From NCBI GenBank assembly GCA_016795425.1, contig JAEUHG010000179.1, forward strand, positions 123,345 through 187,344: a stretch of DNA of 64,000 nt, given 5' to 3'. Source of the DNA: Verrucomicrobiales bacterium. GTDB taxonomy: Bacteria > Verrucomicrobiota > Verrucomicrobiia > Limisphaerales > CAIMTB01. The notes beneath the pieces are model-generated. The model was given only the letters and a program-made list of their open reading frames with translations. It made no database searches and was not told the origin of the DNA. Both the position numbers and the translations under genes were made by a program. Each line of letters starts with the position of its first letter. Within the stretch, counting starts at the first letter, position 1. This document shows, one piece after another, positions 42,380 to 52,174 of this stretch.

Positions 42380-45244
42380 ATGAAACGACTCCGCAGGCTC
42401 ACAAGTGGCCACCGCTGGGTGGGATGGTGGGTGGCAGCTTTGGGAATGATCTTTGGCGGTTCTTGGGGCAAGGCCGCGACGCTCGATCTCGCCGGTGTCT
42501 GGCAGGTTCGGCTGGATGCGGCCGACCAGGGGATGCGGGAGGAATGGGGGACACGCGGCCTCGGATCGGGGGCAACCATTCGTCTTCCTGGCACCACGGA
42601 CTTGGCAGGGATGGGATCACCGCTGGACCCCAAGGTCATGCTTCACGGGATTCCGTTCCCGGTTACGACTCGGTTTCCTGGTGTGAAAGAGCCTACCCGA
42701 GCAGATGAACATGGCTATCTGGTGCGGCGGTTTCTTCACGTTGGACCCGCGTGGTTCGAACGGGAGATCGAGGTCCCGAAGGCTTGGGATCAACAGAAGG
42801 TGACCGTGAGTTTCGAGCGTGTCCTTTGGCGGAGCGATGTCTGGTGGGATGGGCGGAGTCTTGGGACTTGCGACAGTCTGGTCGGCGAGCATCGGTACGA
42901 GGTGGGGATGGTCCAACCTGGACGCCACCGTTTGACGGTTCGGGTCGACAATCGGATGATCCACAATCTCTCGACGATCACCCACGCGTACGGACCGGAG
43001 ACGCAAAGCCGGTGGAACGGTCTGGTCGGAGCGCTTCGCCTCGAGTCACGGGATCCGATTTCGGTGCGTTCCCTGCAGGCCTACCCGTCCGCGGACCGTC
43101 GATCGGTGCGGGTCGCAGTGGAGTTGGAAAGTGCGACGGAGAGTCTTGGTCCGTCGAGGGTTTCCCTTCGATTACGGCAGGAAGGTCGAAGGGAGATCGT
43201 GGCGGCTTTCGAGAAGGAAGTCCTCCCGGTCAAGGGTCGAACCCGGCATGAAATCGACCTGAGTCTGGCGGAACCTGCGAAGAGTTGGGACGAGTTCACG
43301 CCGATTCGTTACCGTCTTGTGGCCGAGTTGAAGAGTGCGGGAGGTGGTCGAGACGAGGTTCAGGTCGGCTTCGGGTTTCGGCAGGTGGAACGATCGGGAA
43401 GGGAACTGAAGGTGAATGGCCGACGGGTCTTCCTTCGCGGCACCCTCGATTGCGCGGTTTATCCTCGGACCGGCCATCCGCCGACTACGGTCGACGAGTG
43501 GATGCGCGTGCTGGGAGTGGTGAAGGAGTATGGCTTCAATCATGTCCGTTTTCACACGTGGTGTCCGCCGGATGCGGCTTTTGAAGCGGCCGATCGCCTG
43601 GGGGTTTACCTGCAAGCGGAAGCACCCGCGTGGGTGGATGACTGGGGAACCGAAACCGTCACACGACCACTTGGAATGGGAAGGGATCCAGAAGTGGTGA
43701 CGTTCTTGCGAGCGGAACTCCGACGGATGTCGGAGGCCTACGGCAACCATCCCTCATTTCTGATGTGTGCCATCGGCAATGAGTTTGGACAGCAGAGCAC
43801 CGACTGGGACCTGGTGAATCGAATGGTTGAAGAGATCAGGGCAGTGGATCCGCGGAGAGTTTATGCCGGCTGCGGGGCGCGTCGGAACCTGCCGGCGGAC
43901 GAGTTTTGGTTCACCCATCACAGCGGGGCCAGCACCCGGGGTGTGGGCCCGCCGCGGACGGATTGGGATTTCACGACGGCGGCGGAGACTTCGCCGGTCC
44001 CTTTGATCGCGCATGAGACGGGGCAGCGTCCGGTATTTCCCGACTACGCGCGGTTGCTCCCCAAGTTCACCGGGCCTTTGGTGCCCCTCAACCTGGAGCG
44101 ATACCGGCGTGAGTTGGCGGCGAATGGCTTGGGGGATCAGGTGGATGACTTTGTTCGTGCCTCGGCGCGCTTTCAATTCCTCCAGTACAAGGCCGAGCAC
44201 GAAGGGATGCTGAGGACCCGCGGGTATTCGGGTTATCAGCTCCTGATGTTGAATGACTTCACGGGTCAGAGCGAGGCGTTGGTGGGTATCCTGGATCCGT
44301 TTTGGCAAAGCAAAGGTGTGGTGCGTGCCGCGGAGGTGCGTCGGTGGAACGCGCCGTCGGTGGTCTTGGCGCGCTTTCCGAAGTTCGTGTGGACCGCCGA
44401 CGAGGTGTTTCGCGCGGAGATGCAGGGGGTGCACCACGGTCCGGCGGAAGCTTCAAAGGAACCGGTGCGTTGGGAATTGAGGCCGCGATCGGGGCGTGGG
44501 TTGGCATCGGGGACCTGCCAGCGGGTGAAGCAGGAGGGAGAGGGATGGATCGACTTCGGCGCACTGTCGGCATCGTTGGAGCGCTTCCACGCGCCGGTGG
44601 CGCTCGAGTTGGTTGCGCGTTGGGGACGGGTCGAGAACCGTTGGAACGTGTGGGTCTATCCTTCCGCTGGAAGCGGACAGAGCCTGGAACCCGTGCCAGC
44701 CGGGGTATTGGCGACGCGGCGATTGGATGCGGCGGCGGTTGAGGTGTTGGCCCAAGGAGGTCGAGTGCTTTGGATGACCCACGGTGTGACGAATTCTCAT
44801 GCCGCCACCACGGGTTTCGGATCGGTTTATTGGTCGGCAGGTTGGTGGGGCAATCGGTTCTCGTCCTTGGGTATTCTCTGCGATCCGCGGCATCCGCTGT
44901 TCCGCGAATTTCCCAACGAGGGTTGGAGCGATTGGCAATGGCGGGATGTCTGCGGTGGGGCAACGACCATGGAGTTGACCGGCGCGCCCGCGGGGCTGCG
45001 GCCGTTGATACAGTCGATCCCGGACTTTCATTTCAACCGGTTGCTGGGGCAGGTCTTCGAAGCGCGGGTCGGCGGCGGAAGTTTGTTGGTTTGCGGGTTC
45101 GATCTGGAGCGGGATTTGGATCAACGACCGGCGGCGCGGCAATTCCGCCGGAGTTTGCTTCGCTATGTGGGCAGCCGCGAGTTTGCACCGAGAGTCGAGC
45201 TGTCGGTCGAATGGCTAAGGGGGCGAATGGGGGTGTCGGAGTAA
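42380..45244 (+). CDS. Glycoside hydrolase family 2 (beta-galactosidase-like), exported
   Basis: This 954-residue protein has a signal peptide (VGWWVAALGMIFGGSWGKA). A jelly-roll sugar-binding domain (about residues 35-230), an Ig-like domain (235-335) and a TIM barrel (from 340) follow. Acid/base E468 lies in AIGNEFG and nucleophile E546 in IAHETGQ; the barrel entry LKVNGRRVFLRGTLDCAVYPRT is typical. The C-terminal third is not a standard GH2 domain. It probably removes beta-linked hexoses from a plant or algal polysaccharide in the periplasm. Specificity cannot be read. It is followed by REP-like hairpins. Confidence 0.9.
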   Translation: MKRLRRLTSGHRWVGWWVAALGMIFGGSWGKAATLDLAGVWQVRLDAADQGMREEWGTRGLGSGATIRLPGTTDLAGMGSPLDPKVMLHGIPFPVTTRFPGVKEPTRADEHGYLVRRFLHVGPAWFEREIEVPKAWDQQKVTVSFERVLWRSDVWWDGRSLGTCDSLVGEHRYEVGMVQPGRHRLTVRVDNRMIHNLSTITHAYGPETQSRWNGLVGALRLESRDPISVRSLQAYPSADRRSVRVAVELESATESLGPSRVSLRLRQEGRREIVAAFEKEVLPVKGRTRHEIDLSLAEPAKSWDEFTPIRYRLVAELKSAGGGRDEVQVGFGFRQVERSGRELKVNGRRVFLRGTLDCAVYPRTGHPPTTVDEWMRVLGVVKEYGFNHVRFHTWCPPDAAFEAADRLGVYLQAEAPAWVDDWGTETVTRPLGMGRDPEVVTFLRAELRRMSEAYGNHPSFLMCAIGNEFGQQSTDWDLVNRMVEEIRAVDPRRVYAGCGARRNLPADEFWFTHHSGASTRGVGPPRTDWDFTTAAETSPVPLIAHETGQRPVFPDYARLLPKFTGPLVPLNLERYRRELAANGLGDQVDDFVRASARFQFLQYKAEHEGMLRTRGYSGYQLLMLNDFTGQSEALVGILDPFWQSKGVVRAAEVRRWNAPSVVLARFPKFVWTADEVFRAEMQGVHHGPAEASKEPVRWELRPRSGRGLASGTCQRVKQEGEGWIDFGALSASLERFHAPVALELVARWGRVENRWNVWVYPSAGSGQSLEPVPAGVLATRRLDAAAVEVLAQGGRVLWMTHGVTNSHAATTGFGSVYWSAGWWGNRFSSLGILCDPRHPLFREFPNEGWSDWQWRDVCGGATTMELTGAPAGLRPLIQSIPDFHFNRLLGQVFEARVGGGSLLVCGFDLERDLDQRPAARQFRRSLLRYVGSREFAPRVELSVEWLRGRMGVSE

Positions 45245-45617
45245 GTGGGGTGAAGAGGGAGTTGATAGCGATCCCGATTCGGACCCTGATGAATGGGCAG
45301 GGAGCCTTCCCTGAATCCGGACACGCGTTGAGACCATGAACCAGGGCGGGAAAGCCCTGTCGCAGCGCGACAGGGTCTACCTGAGATGGAAAGGGGTCCA
45401 GTGAGGTGGCCCTCGTCGCGCTGCGACGAGGTGATGGGCCGAGACGAGACGGGCCTGCCAGCTGAGGCTTGAATTGGTCGCCTTCTTTCCTTTTATGCTG
45501 CGCGCGGCCCGCGGGGGTAGCGGCCGCGCCGAATTCTGTAACAAGGGGTGTGTCGTGAAAGGTTTTGGCCGTTGTAAGGTATCTGTTTCCGAATCACCGA
45601 TTTCGAAGCGATTGCGT
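45245..45617 (+). other. Intergenic region with two palindromic hairpins
   Basis: These 373 bases lie between the GH2 gene and the large PPC protein gene. They contain the two palindromes listed separately. The frame of the next gene is open from 45474, but the signal peptide starts at 45618, so this is promoter and leader sequence. Confidence 0.55.
45355..45431. repeat. REP-like pair of palindromes
   Basis: CCCTGTCGC-AGC-GCGACAGGG (45355-45375) and CCTCGTCGC-GCT-GCGACGAGG (45411-45431) are two perfect 9-bp stems with three-base loops. They share a GTCGC/GCGAC core and have complementary loops. Pairs of small palindromes like this are typical of extragenic REP/BIME elements. They may also stabilise or end the GH2 transcript. 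Confidence 0.65.
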
Positions 45618-48600
45618 ATGGCCCAATCTCAAAGTTCACCGGTCCGGCGATTCCAGCGCTGGTTTCCGTTCGTAGGTGCGGCAGTGGCGATGCTGTGGGG
45701 TGTGGGGCACCTATCGGCGACGGCCCAGAGCCTGCAGATCACCGGCATCAGCCTGGACGGTGCGGGGCATCCGCGGATCCGGCATGGTGGCGGTGCGTCG
45801 TCGTATTTCGTCTTGTTGCGGGGCAGTGAGTTGAGCGATTTGACTCATGCGGTCGATGCCCAGTTGGGAGTCCAAGGGTCGGGGGAACTAGTTGATGCGA
45901 CGCCGTTGCGGGAACGGGCCTTTTACCGGGTGTATCAATTGCCAACGACGAACGCATTCGATCTTGATCGTGACGGGATGGATGACGTCTTTGAACTGAC
46001 GCATTCACCGGCGTTGAATCCGCTGAATTTCGCGGATGCCTTGGGTGACGCCGACGGCGACGAGCGGAACAACCTCCAGGAATTCGAGGCCGGGACGGAT
46101 CCGTTGCAGGCGGATTTCTTTGTGATTCCATCACCCCAGCATCAGGAGACGGGCGTCAGCGTGAATCGGGAGACGGAATTTCGGTTCACTGTGGCGCTGG
46201 CGGAGGGATCCACTTTGGATGGGAGCCAGATCTGGGCCGAGGCCCAAGGTCGGAGGCTCCTGACCCGGACGGAGCTTTCGGGTGATCGAAGGACGGCACG
46301 CTTGTTTTATTTGGAGCCGGTGCCCGGACTGACGCGGGTTCGGGTGTCCATGGACGGCACGGGATTGAGGGATGCGTTGGGTCGATCGCTCGACCTGGAT
46401 TCCGACGGACAACCGGGAGGCATGGCGGCGATCGAATTCACGACGGCCGCACTGACGCCGGTGGCCGGGACCGCGGTGATCGGGACGGTCTTCGCGAGTG
46501 AGTTGATCGTGAATCCGACGTCACCCGGAGCCTCGACCAATCGGCCGCTCGCCGGGGTTACCATCACCGTGGACGGTGCCGAGGAGACCTTGCGCACGAC
46601 CACCGATGCGCAGGGACGTTTTACCCTGACGCCGTGTCCGGCGGGGCGGTTCTTCGTGCATGTCGACGGGCGGACGGTGGTGGACACGGCGGCCGGGATC
46701 CAATGGCCGAACCAGGCGTACTACCCGTTTGTCGGCAAGGCGTGGGAAGCGACGGCGGGGGTCATGACGAATCTCGCGGGGGGCACTGGGGAGATTTATC
46801 TCCCGTTGATCTCGTCTGAGTCGTTGCGCGGCGTAAGCTCGACAACGGAAACGAAGGTGGGATTTCCGGCGGCAGTGGTGGCGGCGAACCCAGTTTTGGC
46901 GGGGGTTGAAATCACCGTTCCTCCGAATGCCTTGTTCGCCGATGATGGGACACGGGGCGGGCGGGTGGGCATGGCACCGGTGGATCCTGCTCGACTGCCG
47001 GAACCTCTTCCGCCCGGCCTTTCCTTTCCGCTGGTGATCACGGTACAGACTGATGGCCCGCAGAACTTCGATCAACCGGTGCCGGTCAAATTCCCGAACC
47101 TGCCCGATCCACAGACCGGCAAGAAATTGGCACCGGGCGAGAAGTCGGCTCTGTGGAGTTTCGATCATGACAAGGGCGTTTGGGAGATCGTCGGTCCCAT
47201 GACGGTGAGTGCCGATGGGTTGTATCTGGTGTCGGATCCCGGAGTGGGCATTCGGCAACCGGGGTGGCACGGGGGCAATCCGGGAACTGGAGGCGGCGGT
47301 CCGATGCCCGGGCCGCGCAAGTCGCCCAGTCCACCGCGACCGCCGCGACCTCCGTTGACGCCACCCTCGACTCCGCCGCCTGGGCCGCCTCCGGGGCCGT
47401 CGCCGTCTCCCTCGCCTGGTCCGAATGGCGGCGGTGGCGACGGAGACGATTCACCCATTCCGGATTTCCCGGATCTGCCGGATATCCCGTTCATCGACGA
47501 GCCGGAGAGTTGGGGAGACTTGGTTTCGACGATCGTGGATCAGCTGCCGACACTGGGACCGGATGTCTTTGGCCCCATTGTTGACATCGGCAAGGAGGGG
47601 ATCGAGATGTTCGAGGACATTGGCGAGGTGATGGAGAACGGGGGCGCGGTGGATTCGGACGGCGACGGGGTGCCAGATGTTGTGGAGTCGCGGGACGAGT
47701 TTTTGAATGAGATCGCCGAACAAGCCGAAGATGCGTTACCGGGACCACCCGACGACGCGGATGATGCCTCGGACATGTTGGCGGAGTGGTGGAGTATTTG
47801 GCGGGAACTCTACGGGGGTTCGCAGAACAACCTTCACTCGCTTCGTTCCCGGACAGGGCCCTCGTCGCCGTTGGAACCTCCGGTGGGCGCGGTGACGCAT
47901 CTAGCCGAACTCAAGGCTGAGCAGGCCGATCTCACGCGGCTCGCGTGGATGCAGGCGGCGTTTGAAGGGTACTTCCAAGTGCTCTTGGGCTCCAATGCGT
48001 GGAGCAGCGCTATGGCTGCTGGCGTCCAGTTCCAGGACCTCGTTCCCGTTCTCCGCGCGGCGACGGCGGCGCAGCAATCCGGTACGGATGGAGGCGTGTT
48101 TATCACCGCGGCGGAAGCCGGCGGGATTCTTGGCTTTGCCGCCGCAGCGACCTCATGGGATCCAGGCACGAACCTGATCGTTCGGATGAACGACACCGTC
48201 ACCGAGAATCGGCGTGGCCGGGTGTTACGAAGTCAGGGGCCCCAAGGCAGTCCGGACATCATTGATGCCGCGGAGGAACAAGCGGCGACAGCACGCCTGT
48301 TGGAAGTGATCAACGGCGAGGCAGACGCCGGCTACAAGAACGTGGGTGATCGGGGTAAGTCTCTAGTATCGCGCATGGGTCAGGCGTTGGGCGGCTTCTT
48401 TGGGGCCTACCTTCCGAATGCGGAGGTGGAACCTTCCGAAGACAATGTGTTTCCGGTGCTGCTGGATATTTTCCCTCCCGGAGGCGACCGCGCTCAACAG
48501 CGTTTGAAGACGGACACACGCGGTCAATTGAATGGCCTGCGACTGCCATCGGATGCGGTGGTGGCTGTGCGTTGGCTCGACCCTGCCACGATGCAGGTCG

Positions 48601-51600
48601 CCATCGCCTTCTTCACCACCGGACAGGCAGGTTCAACGTTCGACATTCCTCAGGCTGTGTGGAACGAGAACTCTCCGACGGCTGATGCCGACAGCGACGG
48701 TTTACCGGATGTCGCGGAGAGAATTGTCGGGACGCTGGCCGAAGTTCCGGATTCGGACGGCGACGGCGCAATGGACGGCGCCGAGGTGCGGTCGGGCACC
48801 AATCCTTTGGATGGGATTGTGATTCAACCTGGGATTGTGGGGGCGGTGGACACATCTGGGCAGGCGACGGACGTTGCGGTTGAAACCTACGACCTCTCGG
48901 CCTTTGGTGGGGCGTCTTCGGTCACGCGATTGCTGGTCGCCGACGGACCGGCGGGCATCGCCGTGATGGAGATGATCAATGGCCAGCCCGTGTTATTGGG
49001 ACGGGTGGACACGCCGGGAGACGCGCGTCGCGTGGCGTTGCCGGCGTCCGGAACCTTGCTGGGCGACGAGGTGGGGCTGGGGGCGTACGCGGATGGTGCG
49101 GCGGGATTCGGCATCGTGGATCTGACAGATCCGGTTCGGCCGCGCCTATTGCACCGGCTGACACCCCCAGGCAACACCAGGACGGTCACCATCCATGCCG
49201 GCGTGGTTTACGCGGGCACCGATGGCGGTCTCGTACAGGCCGTGGATATTTTCTCCGGCGAACTGCTGGATGAAATGTCGCTGGGGTATGTCATCCATGA
49301 TTTGAAGGTGTATCGGGAAGCCCTCTTCGTGGCCGGAGTGAGTGCCGGCCAGGTCGCGCTGCAGCCGGTCCCACTGTTGCCCAGTGGCGCGTTTGGAACG
49401 CCCGGCGGGGCGACTCCTTCGGTCGATGGCACCGCGGCGCGGCGCGGGGTGCGGTTGGTGACGGGAGAAGGTCTGGCCACCACGATATTTGGGCGGGGGT
49501 ACAGCACATGGATTATTACCAATCTTCTGGCGCCCCAGCTCGTGGCTCCGGGGATCAGCGGGCAGTTTGGCTGGTTCGATCTCGCTCCGAACGGCTCGGG
49601 AATCGCGGTGGCGTGCGTGGGACCGAACAGCACCGACGACGGTCCGCATGACATTTCGGTCTACGACGTGCGGGATCCGAGCAGGACCGATCGCTTCCTT
49701 GAGACCATCGTGACTCCTGGAATGGCGGTGGCGGTGGCGACGCACGAGGCATTGGCCTACGTGGCGGACCACGAAGCGGGGCTGCAAGTGGTGCAGTATC
49801 AGGCGAGTGACCGTTCCGCGAAGGCGCCGCAGATCACGGTACATGGGCTTGCCAATGGCGATGTGGTGGCCGGCTCGCGCGTATCATTGGAAGTCGCCGC
49901 GGTCGACGATGTCGCCGTCAAGCACGTCGAATTGTGGGTCAACCACCAGCGCGTGGCGCAGGACCACACCTGGCCGTACGAATTCTCCTTTCAGGCTCCG
50001 ACCCTCAGCACGGCAGGATCGAGCTCGAGTCAGGCGAGTCTTCAAAGACTGGCACCGGCCCGGTTCAACACCAATCTCATCATTCAGGTCCGCGCCGTCG
50101 ACACGGTTGGCAACGTCGGGACAAGCCCGCTGACGAGTTTGAGCCTGGTCGCCGACACGACGCCGCCCCAGGTGGCGCGTGTTTCGCCGGAAGCGGACCG
50201 GGTCGTCCCGGGTGACACCCCGGTGATCGTGGCGTTCGATGAGCCGTTGGATCTGGCGACGGTCACGCCGACGAGCGTGCGGGTGGAATCGAGCGGGGCG
50301 GATGGCGTGTTCGGCACCGCCGACGACACGGTGTTGAGCGGCGGCACGTTCTCCTTTCTGGAGCGAGCCAACCGGGTGGTATTGACGTTCGCGAACCGAA
50401 TTCCCACCGGCGATTACCGTATCGCCGTGGCATCGACGATTCGCGACGCCAGCGGCAATGCCTTGGGCAGTTCGGCAACGTCGGGATTCAAGGTGCGCGA
50501 CGCCGACCTGCGCGGTGGAGGATCCTTCGTGGGTGAAGGGAGTTTTTCGTCGGTTGGACAGCGGGACGTCTATGGTTTCCAGGCGAATGCCGGGCAAAAG
50601 CTGTTCTTCGATGTGCAACTGGGAGCCAGCTCCGGCTGGCGTTGGTCGTTGTTGAGTCCGACGGGTGAAACGGTGTTTCGCGAACTGGCATTCTTCGATG
50701 TCGCCACCGTGACCCTGCCGGCCTCCGGGCGGTATGAGTTGGTGATCGAACGCCTGGGTTCGATGGACTCGGGTTATCGCGTCCAGGTTTGGACCATTCC
50801 CAGCACGCCGGCGTTCGCCATTGCCATCGGAGACACCGTCAGCGAAGGCCAACCCGCGGCGGGCGCCGGAATGATCGAGACGCCCGGCGTCGAGGATATC
50901 TACACCTTCACCGCCACGGCGGGGCAGAACGTCTTCTTCGATCTGCAGTCGGGAGAATCGGGGGCGCAGCGATGGAAACTGTCGGATGCCGCGGGAACGG
51001 TGGTGTTCAATGCCGGCTTTTTCTTCGACCAGGCCGTGGTGACGTTGTCCCGCGGCGGTACCTATACCCTCACCATCGGGAATTCGACATCCGACGTCAC
51101 GGGCAGTTATCGCTTCCGACTTTGGAACGTGCCGGGGTTGCAGCAGTTCGACATCGCGATTGGCGACACGGTCAGCGACGGCGTTCCGGGTGCCGGTGCC
51201 GGCCGGATTGAGACCCCGGGTGTAATGGACGTGTATCGCTTCACCGCGGCGCCGGGTCAGATCGTGTACTTCGATTTGCTGGACGGCGCCTCGGCGGCCA
51301 CGCAATGGCGGGTGGTGGACGACGCCGGACAGGAGGTCTTCACGGCGGGTTTCTTCTTCGACCAAGGCTCCATTCCGCTGGTCAAAGGAGGCACCTATAC
51401 GTTGACCGTCGGAAATGAGCGGACGGATTTCGTGGGTGCCTACCGATTCCGGCTGTTGAACGTCCCGGTGGCGCAACGCTTCAACATCGCGATTGGCGAC
51501 ACCGTCAGCAACGGCGTTCCCGGCGCGGGGGCGGGCAATATTGAGACCCCGGGAGTGGAGGACGTGTACACCTTCACGGCGACGCCGGGGCAGGTGGTAT

Positions 51601-52136
51601 ATTTCGATCTGCTATCCGGTGGTTCGGCGGCGATTCAGTGGCGGCTGGTGGATTCGACCGGCGCCCAGGTGTTTCAGGAAGGATTCTTCTTCGATCCGGG
51701 GACGGTGACGCTCACGAACGGAGGCAACTACACGCTGACGATCGGCAATCCCAAGAACGATTATGTTTCGACCTACAGCTTCCGAATTTTGAACGTGCCG
51801 CCGCCGAACGTGATTCCACTCGCGCTTGGGGACACGGTGAGCAACGGGATTCCGGCGGCTGGCGCGGGGAACATCGAGACTCCGGGCGCGCTGGATGTTT
51901 ACACCTTCACCGCGTTGGCTGGGCAGGTGGTGTTCTTCGATCTGTTGGAGGATGGCAGAGCTTCGTGGGGTTGGCGGTTAGTAGATGAAACCGGGGTCGA
52001 AGTATTCAACCAAGGATTCTTCTTCGATGCGGGCGAGCGGACGCTCACGCGTGGCGGCACCTACACCCTGACGATTGGCAATCCGCGGAATGACGCGACC
52101 GGGACTTACCGGTTCCAGATTCGGTTGGTACGGTAA
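45618..52136 (+). CDS. Very large exported multidomain protein with C-terminal PPC-like repeats
   Basis: This 2,172-residue protein has a signal peptide (PFVGAAVAMLWGVGHLSATAQS). In order it shows thrombospondin-3-like calcium motifs (DLDRDGMDDVFEL), an Ig-like domain, a carboxypeptidase-regulatory-like domain (LAGVTITVDGAEETLRTTTD), a proline-rich linker near residues 565-610, more DSDGDG calcium motifs, a beta-propeller-like LVIVD region, Ig-like domains, and five pre-peptidase C-terminal-like modules from about residue 1630. No enzyme motif was seen. It is probably a surface or secreted binding protein. ATG 45618 starts the signal peptide; the upstream open frame has no such feature. Confidence 0.87.
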   Translation: MAQSQSSPVRRFQRWFPFVGAAVAMLWGVGHLSATAQSLQITGISLDGAGHPRIRHGGGASSYFVLLRGSELSDLTHAVDAQLGVQGSGELVDATPLRERAFYRVYQLPTTNAFDLDRDGMDDVFELTHSPALNPLNFADALGDADGDERNNLQEFEAGTDPLQADFFVIPSPQHQETGVSVNRETEFRFTVALAEGSTLDGSQIWAEAQGRRLLTRTELSGDRRTARLFYLEPVPGLTRVRVSMDGTGLRDALGRSLDLDSDGQPGGMAAIEFTTAALTPVAGTAVIGTVFASELIVNPTSPGASTNRPLAGVTITVDGAEETLRTTTDAQGRFTLTPCPAGRFFVHVDGRTVVDTAAGIQWPNQAYYPFVGKAWEATAGVMTNLAGGTGEIYLPLISSESLRGVSSTTETKVGFPAAVVAANPVLAGVEITVPPNALFADDGTRGGRVGMAPVDPARLPEPLPPGLSFPLVITVQTDGPQNFDQPVPVKFPNLPDPQTGKKLAPGEKSALWSFDHDKGVWEIVGPMTVSADGLYLVSDPGVGIRQPGWHGGNPGTGGGGPMPGPRKSPSPPRPPRPPLTPPSTPPPGPPPGPSPSPSPGPNGGGGDGDDSPIPDFPDLPDIPFIDEPESWGDLVSTIVDQLPTLGPDVFGPIVDIGKEGIEMFEDIGEVMENGGAVDSDGDGVPDVVESRDEFLNEIAEQAEDALPGPPDDADDASDMLAEWWSIWRELYGGSQNNLHSLRSRTGPSSPLEPPVGAVTHLAELKAEQADLTRLAWMQAAFEGYFQVLLGSNAWSSAMAAGVQFQDLVPVLRAATAAQQSGTDGGVFITAAEAGGILGFAAAATSWDPGTNLIVRMNDTVTENRRGRVLRSQGPQGSPDIIDAAEEQAATARLLEVINGEADAGYKNVGDRGKSLVSRMGQALGGFFGAYLPNAEVEPSEDNVFPVLLDIFPPGGDRAQQRLKTDTRGQLNGLRLPSDAVVAVRWLDPATMQVAIAFFTTGQAGSTFDIPQAVWNENSPTADADSDGLPDVAERIVGTLAEVPDSDGDGAMDGAEVRSGTNPLDGIVIQPGIVGAVDTSGQATDVAVETYDLSAFGGASSVTRLLVADGPAGIAVMEMINGQPVLLGRVDTPGDARRVALPASGTLLGDEVGLGAYADGAAGFGIVDLTDPVRPRLLHRLTPPGNTRTVTIHAGVVYAGTDGGLVQAVDIFSGELLDEMSLGYVIHDLKVYREALFVAGVSAGQVALQPVPLLPSGAFGTPGGATPSVDGTAARRGVRLVTGEGLATTIFGRGYSTWIITNLLAPQLVAPGISGQFGWFDLAPNGSGIAVACVGPNSTDDGPHDISVYDVRDPSRTDRFLETIVTPGMAVAVATHEALAYVADHEAGLQVVQYQASDRSAKAPQITVHGLANGDVVAGSRVSLEVAAVDDVAVKHVELWVNHQRVAQDHTWPYEFSFQAPTLSTAGSSSSQASLQRLAPARFNTNLIIQVRAVDTVGNVGTSPLTSLSLVADTTPPQVARVSPEADRVVPGDTPVIVAFDEPLDLATVTPTSVRVESSGADGVFGTADDTVLSGGTFSFLERANRVVLTFANRIPTGDYRIAVASTIRDASGNALGSSATSGFKVRDADLRGGGSFVGEGSFSSVGQRDVYGFQANAGQKLFFDVQLGASSGWRWSLLSPTGETVFRELAFFDVATVTLPASGRYELVIERLGSMDSGYRVQVWTIPSTPAFAIAIGDTVSEGQPAAGAGMIETPGVEDIYTFTATAGQNVFFDLQSGESGAQRWKLSDAAGTVVFNAGFFFDQAVVTLSRGGTYTLTIGNSTSDVTGSYRFRLWNVPGLQQFDIAIGDTVSDGVPGAGAGRIETPGVMDVYRFTAAPGQIVYFDLLDGASAATQWRVVDDAGQEVFTAGFFFDQGSIPLVKGGTYTLTVGNERTDFVGAYRFRLLNVPVAQRFNIAIGDTVSNGVPGAGAGNIETPGVEDVYTFTATPGQVVYFDLLSGGSAAIQWRLVDSTGAQVFQEGFFFDPGTVTLTNGGNYTLTIGNPKNDYVSTYSFRILNVPPPNVIPLALGDTVSNGIPAAGAGNIETPGALDVYTFTALAGQVVFFDLLEDGRASWGWRLVDETGVEVFNQGFFFDAGERTLTRGGTYTLTIGNPRNDATGTYRFQIRLVR
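50800..52133 (+). repeat. Tandem PPC-like modules with a period of about 333 bases
   Basis: Four close copies begin at the block IAIGDTVS near 50815, 51151, 51484 and 51817; a fifth, divergent copy precedes them from about 50500. Copies share IETPGVEDVYTFTATPGQ, VYFDLL, FFFD and GGTYTLTIGN. DNA identity between copies is high enough for blocks of ten or more bases to match exactly, suggesting fairly recent duplication or gene conversion. Confidence 0.85.
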
Positions 52137-52174
52137 GAGTCCGCGAGGAACTCATCCGAAGAGGGGCGATTCAA

